Positions 18,013-24,487 of a stretch of DNA of 64,000 bases are shown here, in pieces. The notes beneath the pieces were generated by a model. The model was not told the origin of the DNA. It saw nothing but the letters and a program-made list of their open reading frames with translations, and made no database searches. The stretch lies in NCBI RefSeq assembly GCF_002224675.1, contig NZ_NMPZ01000009.1, positions 62,001 to 126,000 of the forward strand, written 5' to 3'. Position 1 is the first letter of the stretch. Every line of letters starts with the position of its first letter. This stretch comes from Segatella copri (GTDB taxonomy: Bacteria > Bacteroidota > Bacteroidia > Bacteroidales > Bacteroidaceae). The translations under genes and the position numbers were made by a program.

Positions 18013-18525
18013 TTATTTTGTACGGAGATAAATCAAATCAAAATACATCAGCCGTGTTTTCATCGGCTCAACAGGAGTTGTAGGTTCTAGACCTTTATTG
18101 TGCAAGAACGTCCATTCCTCCTTATCTGACAAAAACAGAAATTTGAAACCATTTCGTTGATAATATTCGAACACTTTCGGATGGTTGACAGCATCAACAA
18201 TGACATACCGGCATCCAGTCTTATTCAGTGGGTCTATAAACCATGATTTGATGAAATCCAACAATTCGTCTCCCACATGATGTCCACTGAATAAATCGCT
18301 TACTGCCAACTGTCCAACCAACACTGCTGGATACTGCGGTCTTCGCTTGGCATTCGGAATCTTTCTATTAAGCTTATTCCGAAGGTTTGAAGGAAGTGAA
18401 TCTACTTTTACACTCGAATTAGCGACTGTAAATGCGCAGACTATTTCAGATGTATCTGGTTTAACAAAACAATATGATTTTCCAAGCAACTGATAGGCAT
18501 ACATAAAATCACATTGCTCTAACAT
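18013..18525 (-). CDS. GNAT-family acetyltransferase, probable toxin of a toxin-antitoxin pair
   Basis: The 170-residue protein has a GNAT fold pattern: a beta-strand PAVLVGQLAVSDLFSGHHVGDELL with an acetyl-CoA loop (SGHHVG in place of the commoner RGxG), then GCRYVIVDAVNHPKVFEYYQRNGFKFL, the typical end of the fold. Stand-alone small GNAT enzymes downstream of a tiny antitoxin acetylate the amino acid on charged tRNA and stop translation. Here a 53-residue gene lies one base upstream, which fits that arrangement. The pair sits between boundary repeats C and D. Confidence 0.75.
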   Translation of the reverse strand: MLEQCDFMYAYQLLGKSYCFVKPDTSEIVCAFTVANSSVKVDSLPSNLRNKLNRKIPNAKRRPQYPAVLVGQLAVSDLFSGHHVGDELLDFIKSWFIDPLNKTGCRYVIVDAVNHPKVFEYYQRNGFKFLFLSDKEEWTFLHNKGLEPTTPVEPMKTRLMYFDLIYLRTK

Positions 18526-18526
18526 T

Positions 18527-18688
18527 TTAAATGTACAGTTTTGAACGTTTTAATATAGCACGTGCCTTGGCTACTTGCTTGGAGAAGTCAATGGAGCCAC
18601 GCTTTTCCAATGCCTCATCAGCTGCTTCAACGAAACGAGCTGCTGCCTCACCATGAAGGACAGGTATTGTTTTAATTTCTATTGCCAT
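18527..18688 (-). CDS. Putative antitoxin of the GNAT pair, 53 residues
   Basis: The frame starts at 18688 (MAIEIKTIPVLHGEAAARFV) and ends ARAILKRSKLYI; its stop is one base from the ATG of the GNAT gene. It is rich in alanine and charged residues, with a possible short N-terminal strand and C-terminal helix. A good Bacteroidota promoter box lies upstream. I do not recognise the family with certainty, but size, order and spacing fit a GNAT-type antitoxin. Confidence 0.62.
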   Translation of the reverse strand: MAIEIKTIPVLHGEAAARFVEAADEALEKRGSIDFSKQVAKARAILKRSKLYI

Positions 18689-18727
18689 AATCTTCTTGTT
18701 TTTAATGTTATGTACTTATTTAATCTG

Positions 18728-18792
18728 CAAAAATATGCTTTTATTTTCACTTTACCAAACTTTTTGTTAACTTTCTGTTGAATTTTACCAAA
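18728..18792 (-). promoter_or_regulatory. Promoter and direct-repeat operator of the GNAT pair
   Basis: Minus-strand -7 box TATTTTTG is at 18728-18735. Two direct copies of TTTACCAAA (plus-strand 18751-18759 and 18784-18792) are exactly 33 bases apart across the region of the -33 element. They may be antitoxin binding sites. Confidence 0.5.
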
Positions 18793-18839
18793 AATTCCAA
18801 ATTCACGCCTATCCTAGGAGTATAATGTATAAACTTGAG

Positions 18840-18877
18840 AAATCCCCAATCTGTAAAGTTCAACAGATTGGGGATTT
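18840..18877. terminator. Strong 15-bp hairpin, bidirectional terminator-like
   Basis: AAATCCCCAATCTGT (18840-18854) and its exact complement (18863-18877) enclose an 8-base loop. It lies between the GNAT pair promoter and repeat D. No gene ends nearby on the plus strand, so it may be the end of a lost gene. Confidence 0.6.
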
Positions 18878-18911
18878 ACATTTTCTGAAACTCCATTAAA
18901 ACCAAATAAGA

Positions 18912-18957
18912 CAATGTCTCATAGGGACAGTATCAGTTTTGAAAACGGACATTAAAA
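18912..18957 (+). repeat. Boundary repeat copy D
   Basis: Copy with perfect core CAGTATCAGTTTTGAAAACG and GTCTCATAGGGA in place of the GC-richer left part. It borders the intact ATPase cassette on its 3' side. Confidence 0.87.
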
Positions 18958-18960
18958 AGT

Positions 18961-19014
18961 GCGATAACACCGCCCTAACTACCTATTTTTATATAGTTAG
19001 GGCGGTACTATCGC
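18961..19014 (-). terminator. Terminator of the DUF4143 ATPase gene
   Basis: Nested hairpin: GCGATA outer arms (18961 and 19009) around ACCGCCCTAACTA and TAGTTAGGGCGGT (18969-19006). The same terminator is found as a scar at 11458-11511. Confidence 0.75.
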
Positions 19015-20306
19015 TAAAATTCGAGACCATTTACCGCATAGAGCGGTACGTTTGTAACCCAATCTCCCTGCTGATAATCATTCATGGAGATGCGATAGGC
19101 CTTCTTTGACCGGTTGTCTGCAACAAACTGGCGCAGGCTCTTTGCCTTGACATTCGTCTCGGCTTTCACCTCCAGCGGAACAATCTCATCCTCCTCATCC
19201 TGGAGCAGAAAATCAATCTCCTGAGTACTGTTGGTCTTGGCATAATAATACGGTTCATACCTGAGAACGAGCTGCTGCAAAACATACTGTTCCGTCAACG
19301 CCCCTTTAAACTCGGTAAAAATACTGTTGCCGTCCACTATTGTCGCTGCCTTGAGATTAGACATCGCACCTAGAAGCCCGACATCCAGGACGAAAATCTT
19401 GAAGGCCGCCCGGTCTTCATAACTGGCAAGTGGCAGTCGGGGAGCTTTCACATTATAAACCTTATATATCAGTCCGGCATCCAGCAGCCACTGCAAGGCC
19501 AACTCATATTCCCGGGCTCTTGCTCCCTCACGCACCACTCCATAGATAAACTTTCTGTTCTCCTTACTCAACTGGGCTGGCAAGGATTTCCACAAATCAG
19601 TAATACGGGGAATAATCTCAGATGGAGCATGCTTCGACATATCTCTCTGATAACTGCTCAGAATATCCTTCTGTATGGTTCTCGCCTCTTTCCAATCACG
19701 ATTCTGACTAAAGCTTAATACAGCTTCAGGCATGCCTCCCACATAGTAATAATACTTTAAGAGTTCCTGAAACTTGGGAGCAAACATCGTTACCATATTC
19801 CAATCTTTCGTTTGCAGCAGCTGCGCCAGATTCTTCTCCCCCATAGCCATCACGAACTCGATAAAGTTCATTGGATAGAGAGAGAGAAATTCCACCTTAC
19901 CCACAGGAAAAGATTCCCCCTGATGCAGTTCGATACCCAGAAGAGAACCAGCCGCTATGACATGATAGCCCGTCGCATTCTCTGCAAAATATTTCAGAGA
20001 AGTAACAGCATGAGGAGCAGCCTGAATCTCATCCAGGAATATCAGCGTTTCGCCCTCTGTGCAGGTTACATTCGTTGCAGCCCCAATAGCTGTAAGAATT
20101 CTAGGGATATTGAAGTCCTGTTCAAAGAGATTCTGCAGGATCTTCATCTCTTCAAAGTTCACATACGCCAGCTGCTTGTAATTCTGGCGGGCAAACTCCT
20201 TCACCAGCCAAGTCTTTCCCACCTGTCTGGCACCCTCTATAATAAGAGGTTTCCGATATTGTTTATTCTTCCATTTCAGAAGTTCATCGATAGCTAATCT
20301 TTCCAT
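19014..20306 (-). CDS. AAA+ ATPase with DUF4143 C-terminal domain
   Basis: The 430-residue protein has a P-loop at residues 25-33 (GARQVGKTW), a Walker B LIFLDEIQ near residue 90 and the sensor AAGSLLGI. From about residue 200 on it has the DUF4143 domain with its nuclease-like region (STQEIDFLLQDEEDEIVPLEVKAE). Such ATPases are present in many copies per genome in Bacteroidota and have no settled function. The gene carries its own 33-bp operator array and terminator and is flanked by direct boundary repeats D and E. Fragments of the same gene are scattered at 11.5, 13.3 and 17.9 kb. Confidence 0.87.
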   Translation of the reverse strand: MERLAIDELLKWKNKQYRKPLIIEGARQVGKTWLVKEFARQNYKQLAYVNFEEMKILQNLFEQDFNIPRILTAIGAATNVTCTEGETLIFLDEIQAAPHAVTSLKYFAENATGYHVIAAGSLLGIELHQGESFPVGKVEFLSLYPMNFIEFVMAMGEKNLAQLLQTKDWNMVTMFAPKFQELLKYYYYVGGMPEAVLSFSQNRDWKEARTIQKDILSSYQRDMSKHAPSEIIPRITDLWKSLPAQLSKENRKFIYGVVREGARAREYELALQWLLDAGLIYKVYNVKAPRLPLASYEDRAAFKIFVLDVGLLGAMSNLKAATIVDGNSIFTEFKGALTEQYVLQQLVLRYEPYYYAKTNSTQEIDFLLQDEEDEIVPLEVKAETNVKAKSLRQFVADNRSKKAYRISMNDYQQGDWVTNVPLYAVNGLEF

Positions 20307-20323
20307 AATCCATATCTTTAAAT

Positions 20324-20440
20324 CACATTTTATGAGGGAATAATCACTCTTTTACCCACATTTTATGAGGGAATAACACTGCAAATATACACATTTTATG
20401 AGGGAATCCTGCTACTTTCCCACACATTTTATAAAGAAGC
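20324..20440 (-). promoter_or_regulatory. ATPase promoter inside a 33-bp-period iteron array
   Basis: CACATTTTATGAGGGAAT occurs perfectly at 20324-20341, 20357-20374 and 20390-20407, with a degenerate fourth copy at 20423-20440. The period is exactly 33 bases, three helical turns. The minus-strand -7 box TATATTTG (20382-20389) lies between copies 2 and 3. The array should be an operator, perhaps bound by the ATPase itself or by a host regulator. Confidence 0.72.
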
Positions 20441-20471
20441 ACCCACTTTTTAACTGATTTTAAAGAATGAT

Positions 20472-20504
20472 TCCTATCTCATAGGGGCAGTATCAGTTTT
20501 GAAA
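20472..20504 (+). repeat. Boundary repeat copy E, truncated
   Basis: CCTATCTCATAGGGGCAG then CAGTTTTGAAA; the right end is lost after GAAA. It flanks the ATPase cassette on its promoter side in the same orientation as copy D. Confidence 0.82.
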
Positions 20505-20592
20505 TTACATTTTATGATTTAATTATTCACTTGTGATTGTAAATAAATAGCCTCACTCCTCTTGTTGGGAAATTCAGAGAATGCCGAAACGA

Positions 20593-20682
20593 ATGCTGGT
20601 ATTTCAAAAAATATCAGCATTTTTTTGAAATTTTCTCCCAAGATTACTATATTATATAAGGTATCACCAAAACAGAGTAATT
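20593..20682 (+). promoter_or_regulatory. Hairpin with T tract, then duplicated leader of module copy 3
   Basis: ATGCTGGTATTT pairs with AAATATCAGCAT (one G-T pair) and is followed by seven T residues, like an intrinsic terminator. The rest is the third, more divergent copy of the leader seen at 13497 and 16381. Confidence 0.6.
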
Positions 20683-21024
20683 ATGACAGAGAAAGAAAAG
20701 AAGAGACTGGAAATGTACGAACAGCGATATGCTGAGAGTTGGAAGAAGCGAGAGATTAACGAGGAAGGTACGCTCAAACCTTTCTCCAAGGAAGAACTTG
20801 AGCATATCTTCATGCTCAACGACCACCTGAAAGAGCTCACTTCTTCCACTATCGACAAAACGCTTCGGGTATCGATACATCTCCTCGACGAAATAGAAAA
20901 AGTCATGTTTCGCTCAACTGGGCTTTCAGCCATTATTTCAACTATCTCTCCATCTTCACGGTGGAAGACATCATGAAAATCAAGCCCGAAAACTTCGAGA
21001 TGAGTATTGAAATATCACTTTAAC
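20683..21024 (+). pseudogene. Unknown small protein gene with a frameshift
   Basis: The frame starting at 20683 reads a charged helical protein (MTEKEKKRLEMYEQRYAESW through LLDEIEK). At about 20900, in a run of five A residues, the sensible protein continues in another frame as SHVSLNWAFSHYFNYLSIF and MKIKPENFEMSIEISL, ending at TAA 21022-21024. One A has probably been lost. Without the shift the product would be about 113 residues. The family is unknown. The uninterrupted frame instead gives an implausible serine-rich tail ending at 20976. Confidence 0.6.
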
Positions 21025-21045
21025 AAACAAAGGAAAGGGAAGAAT

Positions 21046-21582
21046 ATGGCAGCAAAAATGTCTTTATGCACTATCAGTTATAACTACGAGCATTACGCAG
21101 GTATCGATGTGGAAAAACTGTCCAACATTATCTATGAGTATGTCAAAAAGGAGTTTGCAGATTTCAATCCGCAGGTCTCTGAGCCTGGCTCTGACATGGA
21201 AATGCCAGACCATGTGGATATGCTGCTCTGCAAGAAGGATGGCAGCATCTTCTACGAAAGCGACATTCTGCGCCGTGCCGTCAACATTCCGCATGATTGT
21301 CAAATGGGTGGATTAGTATTGGAAATCTTTATCCAGAACTGCGATGGCACGAGATACAAAAAAAGACATGCATATCCCAAGCCTTGGGAGGACCATAAAG
21401 CTAACGGCAAGTCGGACATGAGAAAACTGAAAATTCATAAAACTATCAGCAAAAGGAATCTTAACAATCAAGAAGGCAAAGACTCTGAAGGTTGTCTCCC
21501 TGAACTTAGACCACAGATTGACTTTCACGATTTTTTAAGACAATTATCCCATGACATACGAAGAATTCAAGCAATTGGCTGA
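21046..21582 (+). CDS. Small protein of unknown function, module copy 3
   Basis: I place the start at 21046 (MAAKMSLCTISYNY), preceded by AAGGAAAGGGAAG and aligned with the starts of the two paralogues; an in-frame ATG further upstream at 21007 lies inside the preceding gene. The product has 178 residues. Its N-terminal part differs from the other copies, but from CKKDGSIFYESDILRRAVN onward it matches the 13572 product almost residue for residue. The 3' end overlaps the start of the next gene by 32 bases, so translation is probably coupled. Confidence 0.62.
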   Translation: MAAKMSLCTISYNYEHYAGIDVEKLSNIIYEYVKKEFADFNPQVSEPGSDMEMPDHVDMLLCKKDGSIFYESDILRRAVNIPHDCQMGGLVLEIFIQNCDGTRYKKRHAYPKPWEDHKANGKSDMRKLKIHKTISKRNLNNQEGKDSEGCLPELRPQIDFHDFLRQLSHDIRRIQAIG

Positions 21583-22579
21583 GCATCCACAGCATCGGGA
21601 TGTTCCTGCCATCTTCAAGCTCGAAGTTTTAGAAATAGAAGAGCTGGAGGAGAAAAAGCGTTCACATTATCCGAAATACAAGGTGAACACCTATTGTCCG
21701 CAAGCCTTCACCACAACTTTGGAGGAGGCAGAGAGACTGATGCACCAGGATGTCCAGTACCGCAAAAAGATGAAGGAGGAAGACGACTATCCGCTGGATA
21801 CCTTCTGCTATTATATCTCGGAGATTCCGCTGGGACTGTTGCACTACGACCGCGAATGTCTTTCTGAAAGAGTGTATGACGGTGAGGGAAAACTGATTGA
21901 CCGGTCTTACTGCTGTTCGCGTTTCAGCATCTACTATCCCGGAGTCTGCGATTTGCCTGCATACGACCGTCATCCTGACGAGACCTTCCGAGGCAGAAAC
22001 GCTGAACAGATTAGATTCCAGAAAGGTGACATCGTGGAAGTATATCGTGGCGATGAGGTAAAACTTGCCATCGTTGTCGGAACTCCGCTTACCACCGAAT
22101 GGATCTGGGAGAGAAACCAGGCTGCCAAGGATAAAAGGGGATTGGATAAACTGCCATATGATGAGACGGATGACAGCTATACCGTGATAGATGGTCCCGG
22201 CTACGAATACCACGACCACGTTCCGTCGCTGTATGTCTTCGCCCCTCACTATCATGTGCCGCTCTATCTTCAGAGACGATTCAAGGGTTATCTGGAGAAG
22301 GCTGAGAAGAAGCAGAAAGAAGAGGAGGAGAAAGACAGGATCTTCCGCCAGGCTCACGATTGCTGCTTCAGCAACAAGGAACAGATAGAAAAATCTGAAA
22401 AGTGCGGCTGTTTCTTCTGCGGAAAAATCTTCTCGCCATCCGAAATCACGGATTACCTCCCTGATGAGCCGCCTACAGCCGAATGTCCCTTCTGTTATAC
22501 CGACTCCGTAATAGGTGATGCCTCCGGCTTCCCTATCACCAAGGATTTCTTGAAGAAAATGAGGAAGAGATATTTCTAG
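21551..22579 (+). CDS. 342-residue protein with C-terminal zinc ribbon, module copy 3
   Basis: Nearly identical to the protein at 16804 over its whole length, including the N-terminal MTYEEFKQLAEHP, the beta-barrel-like middle and the C-terminal zinc ribbon (CGCFFCGKIFSPSEI and CPFCYTDSV). Differences are scattered substitutions such as GKIF for GEIF, so both copies seem to be maintained. The identity extends past the stop codon into the boundary repeat, which places the right edge of the duplicated segment at or beyond the repeat. Confidence 0.65.
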   Translation: MTYEEFKQLAEHPQHRDVPAIFKLEVLEIEELEEKKRSHYPKYKVNTYCPQAFTTTLEEAERLMHQDVQYRKKMKEEDDYPLDTFCYYISEIPLGLLHYDRECLSERVYDGEGKLIDRSYCCSRFSIYYPGVCDLPAYDRHPDETFRGRNAEQIRFQKGDIVEVYRGDEVKLAIVVGTPLTTEWIWERNQAAKDKRGLDKLPYDETDDSYTVIDGPGYEYHDHVPSLYVFAPHYHVPLYLQRRFKGYLEKAEKKQKEEEEKDRIFRQAHDCCFSNKEQIEKSEKCGCFFCGKIFSPSEITDYLPDEPPTAECPFCYTDSVIGDASGFPITKDFLKKMRKRYF

Positions 22580-22610
22580 GCGATTTTTCAACGTTTTTCA
22601 CCGACCTTCC

Positions 22611-22656
22611 CCCTATCTCATGGGGACAGTATCAGTTTTGAAAACGGACATTAAAA
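22611..22656 (+). repeat. Boundary repeat copy F, last of the array
   Basis: Perfect core, with CCCTATCTCATGGGGACAG on the left. It is the last copy; after it the conserved metabolic region begins. Confidence 0.88.
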
Positions 22657-22662
22657 TACAAG

Positions 22663-22706
22663 AACTCCGCCCTAAACAACCACGAAAGGGGAGTTAGGGC
22701 GGAGTT
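22663..22706 (-). terminator. Terminator of the hexosaminidase gene
   Basis: AACTCCGCCCTAAAC pairs with GTTAGGGCGGAGTT around a short loop, 12 bases after the stop at 22718. Its sequence resembles the ATPase terminator (CCGCCCTAA core). Confidence 0.75.
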
Positions 22707-22717
22707 ATCTACAAATA

Positions 22718-24349
22718 TCACTTCTTTTCTTCCAGATGCTTCTTCACGGCATCCTCGATATCAGCCTTGTAATTCAAGCCGTAGAGGCGGTAGAGATCCT
22801 GCATGTGGAGCAGTCTTGAGAAGAAGTTCTCCAGGTTGCGCTTATCCTTGGCAGTCCACTGCACCTCAGAAAGGGCGGCAAGTCTTGGCAACAGCTCCCA
22901 CTCCATCTTCTTGGCATCCTTTACCCACTCGGTCCAGATACAACCCTCGGCACCGATGATGTTCTGCTGCTCGGCAGGAGTCAACTTATCAGAGCAAGGA
23001 TCCAGATCATATACCCGCTGGATGCTAGGAATACCCTCTATCTTGTTGATGCGAGGATTGCTGAAATAGAAATTCGAAATAGGTGCCACGATGGTTGGAT
23101 GACCTTCACGGGCTGAACGGATGCTGGCATTCACACTGGTCCAACCGCAAACGGTGATGTCCTTGGATGGAGTTCCTTCCAGAATCTCATCCCAACCCAT
23201 CATCTTTCTGCCACGGTTTCTGATCTGCTTCTCTATCTCACCCATAAACCAAGTCTGGAGCTGCTCTTCCTTGCTGTGCTTAGGAAGCTCCTGGATGCCG
23301 AGCTCTGCAATCTTCTTCTGGCAGTTCTCGCAAACCTTCCAGCGGTTCTTTGGGCACTCATCGCCACCAATATGAATATACTCTGATGGGAAAATATCCA
23401 TGATTTCATCCATCACGTCCTTGGCAAACTGGAGGGTCTGAGCCTTGCCAGCACACAACACATCCTCGAAAACACCAAAACGGGTAGCTACCTCGTAAGG
23501 ACCACCGGTACAGCCCAACTCTGGATAAGATGCCAGGGCTGCCAGCATGTGGCCCGGCATATCCACCTCCGGAATCACGGTGATGTATCTGTCGGCAGCA
23601 TACTTCACGATTTCGCGTGCTTCTTCCTGGGTATAATAACCTGATACGGGAACGCCATCAAACTCGTTCTTGTTGGTTGGCAGGATAGTCTCCTTGCGCT
23701 TGGACCCAATCTGGGTAAGCATCGGATACTTCTTGATTTCAAGACGCCAGCCCTGATCCTCGGTAAGATGCCAGTGGAAATAATTGATGTTGTGCATCGC
23801 AAAGACATCAATCAACTTCTTGAGATAAGGTACGCTAAAATAATGACGGCCCACATCAATCATGAATGCACGATAAGCAAAGCGGGGAGCATCGGTAACC
23901 TCGGCAGCAGGAAGAGAAACGCTCTTCACATTCTTGGTGATAGGCAATGCCTTCATCACACTCTGGATACCATAGAAGATACCTACATGAGAGGTGGCTG
24001 AAATGGTGATGCCATTCTTGTTGACCACCAGAGAATAAGCCTCAGACTGGGTATCGCCAGCATTCAGCGCCAGACGAATCTGACCCTTCGCCTGCTTGTC
24101 AGTAGTCTTTACCTCGATACCGGTTACCTCCTTGATATGAGATGCCAGGAACTCGGCGTCCTTCTTCTGCTTCTCATCTCCAGCAGCATAATAGATTGTA
24201 GTTTTGGCTGTGATGCGGAAAGGAGCACTGCTCATCTCCTTGACTTGCTGAGGCAATGGAACAATCTGCCAACTGCCCATGTTCACATCCTTGGCTGATA
24301 ATGAAAGGCTAGCCAAAAAAGCCATAGTTAGAATGATTCTTCGTATCAT
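22718..24349 (-). CDS. Glycoside hydrolase family 20 beta-N-acetylhexosaminidase
   Basis: The 543-residue protein has a signal peptide (residues 1-18), the GH20 N-terminal alpha/beta domain (residues 28-150), then the catalytic barrel. HWHLTEDQGWRLEIKKYP marks its start, and HIGGDECPKNRW near residue 327 holds the catalytic Asp-Glu pair of substrate-assisted hydrolysis. Enzymes of this type remove terminal GlcNAc or GalNAc from host glycans or chitin fragments, usually in the periplasm or on the surface. It is a single gene with its own promoter (TAATTTTG at 24380-24387) and terminator. Confidence 0.93.
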   Translation of the reverse strand: MIRRIILTMAFLASLSLSAKDVNMGSWQIVPLPQQVKEMSSAPFRITAKTTIYYAAGDEKQKKDAEFLASHIKEVTGIEVKTTDKQAKGQIRLALNAGDTQSEAYSLVVNKNGITISATSHVGIFYGIQSVMKALPITKNVKSVSLPAAEVTDAPRFAYRAFMIDVGRHYFSVPYLKKLIDVFAMHNINYFHWHLTEDQGWRLEIKKYPMLTQIGSKRKETILPTNKNEFDGVPVSGYYTQEEAREIVKYAADRYITVIPEVDMPGHMLAALASYPELGCTGGPYEVATRFGVFEDVLCAGKAQTLQFAKDVMDEIMDIFPSEYIHIGGDECPKNRWKVCENCQKKIAELGIQELPKHSKEEQLQTWFMGEIEKQIRNRGRKMMGWDEILEGTPSKDITVCGWTSVNASIRSAREGHPTIVAPISNFYFSNPRINKIEGIPSIQRVYDLDPCSDKLTPAEQQNIIGAEGCIWTEWVKDAKKMEWELLPRLAALSEVQWTAKDKRNLENFFSRLLHMQDLYRLYGLNYKADIEDAVKKHLEEKK

Positions 24350-24379
24350 AATTTTGAATGAATAGGTTTTAAATCACTG

Positions 24380-24387
24380 CAAAATTA
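24380..24387 (-). promoter_or_regulatory. Promoter -7 box of the GH20 gene
   Basis: Minus-strand TAATTTTG followed by CA, 31 bases upstream of the ATG. Confidence 0.55.
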
Positions 24388-24465
24388 CGATTTTATACCG
24401 AAAGTACGGCATAATTTGAAGAAAAGCATCCTTCACTATGGCTTTTTTAACCTATTTTGGGTCTG

Positions 24466-24487
24466 GAAACTGCCAGATGGCGGTTTC
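24466..24487 (-). terminator. Hairpin at the end of the haem operon
   Basis: GAAAC-C-GCCA pairs with TGGC-A-GTTTC around two bases, overlapping the stop of the receptor gene. A T tract is weak, so it may be a stabilising 3' hairpin. Confidence 0.5.

Noticed and set aside
20324..20440. Replication origin iterons of a plasmid
   Set aside because: The array is at an ATPase promoter; no replication initiator gene, DnaA box cluster or partition gene is near.
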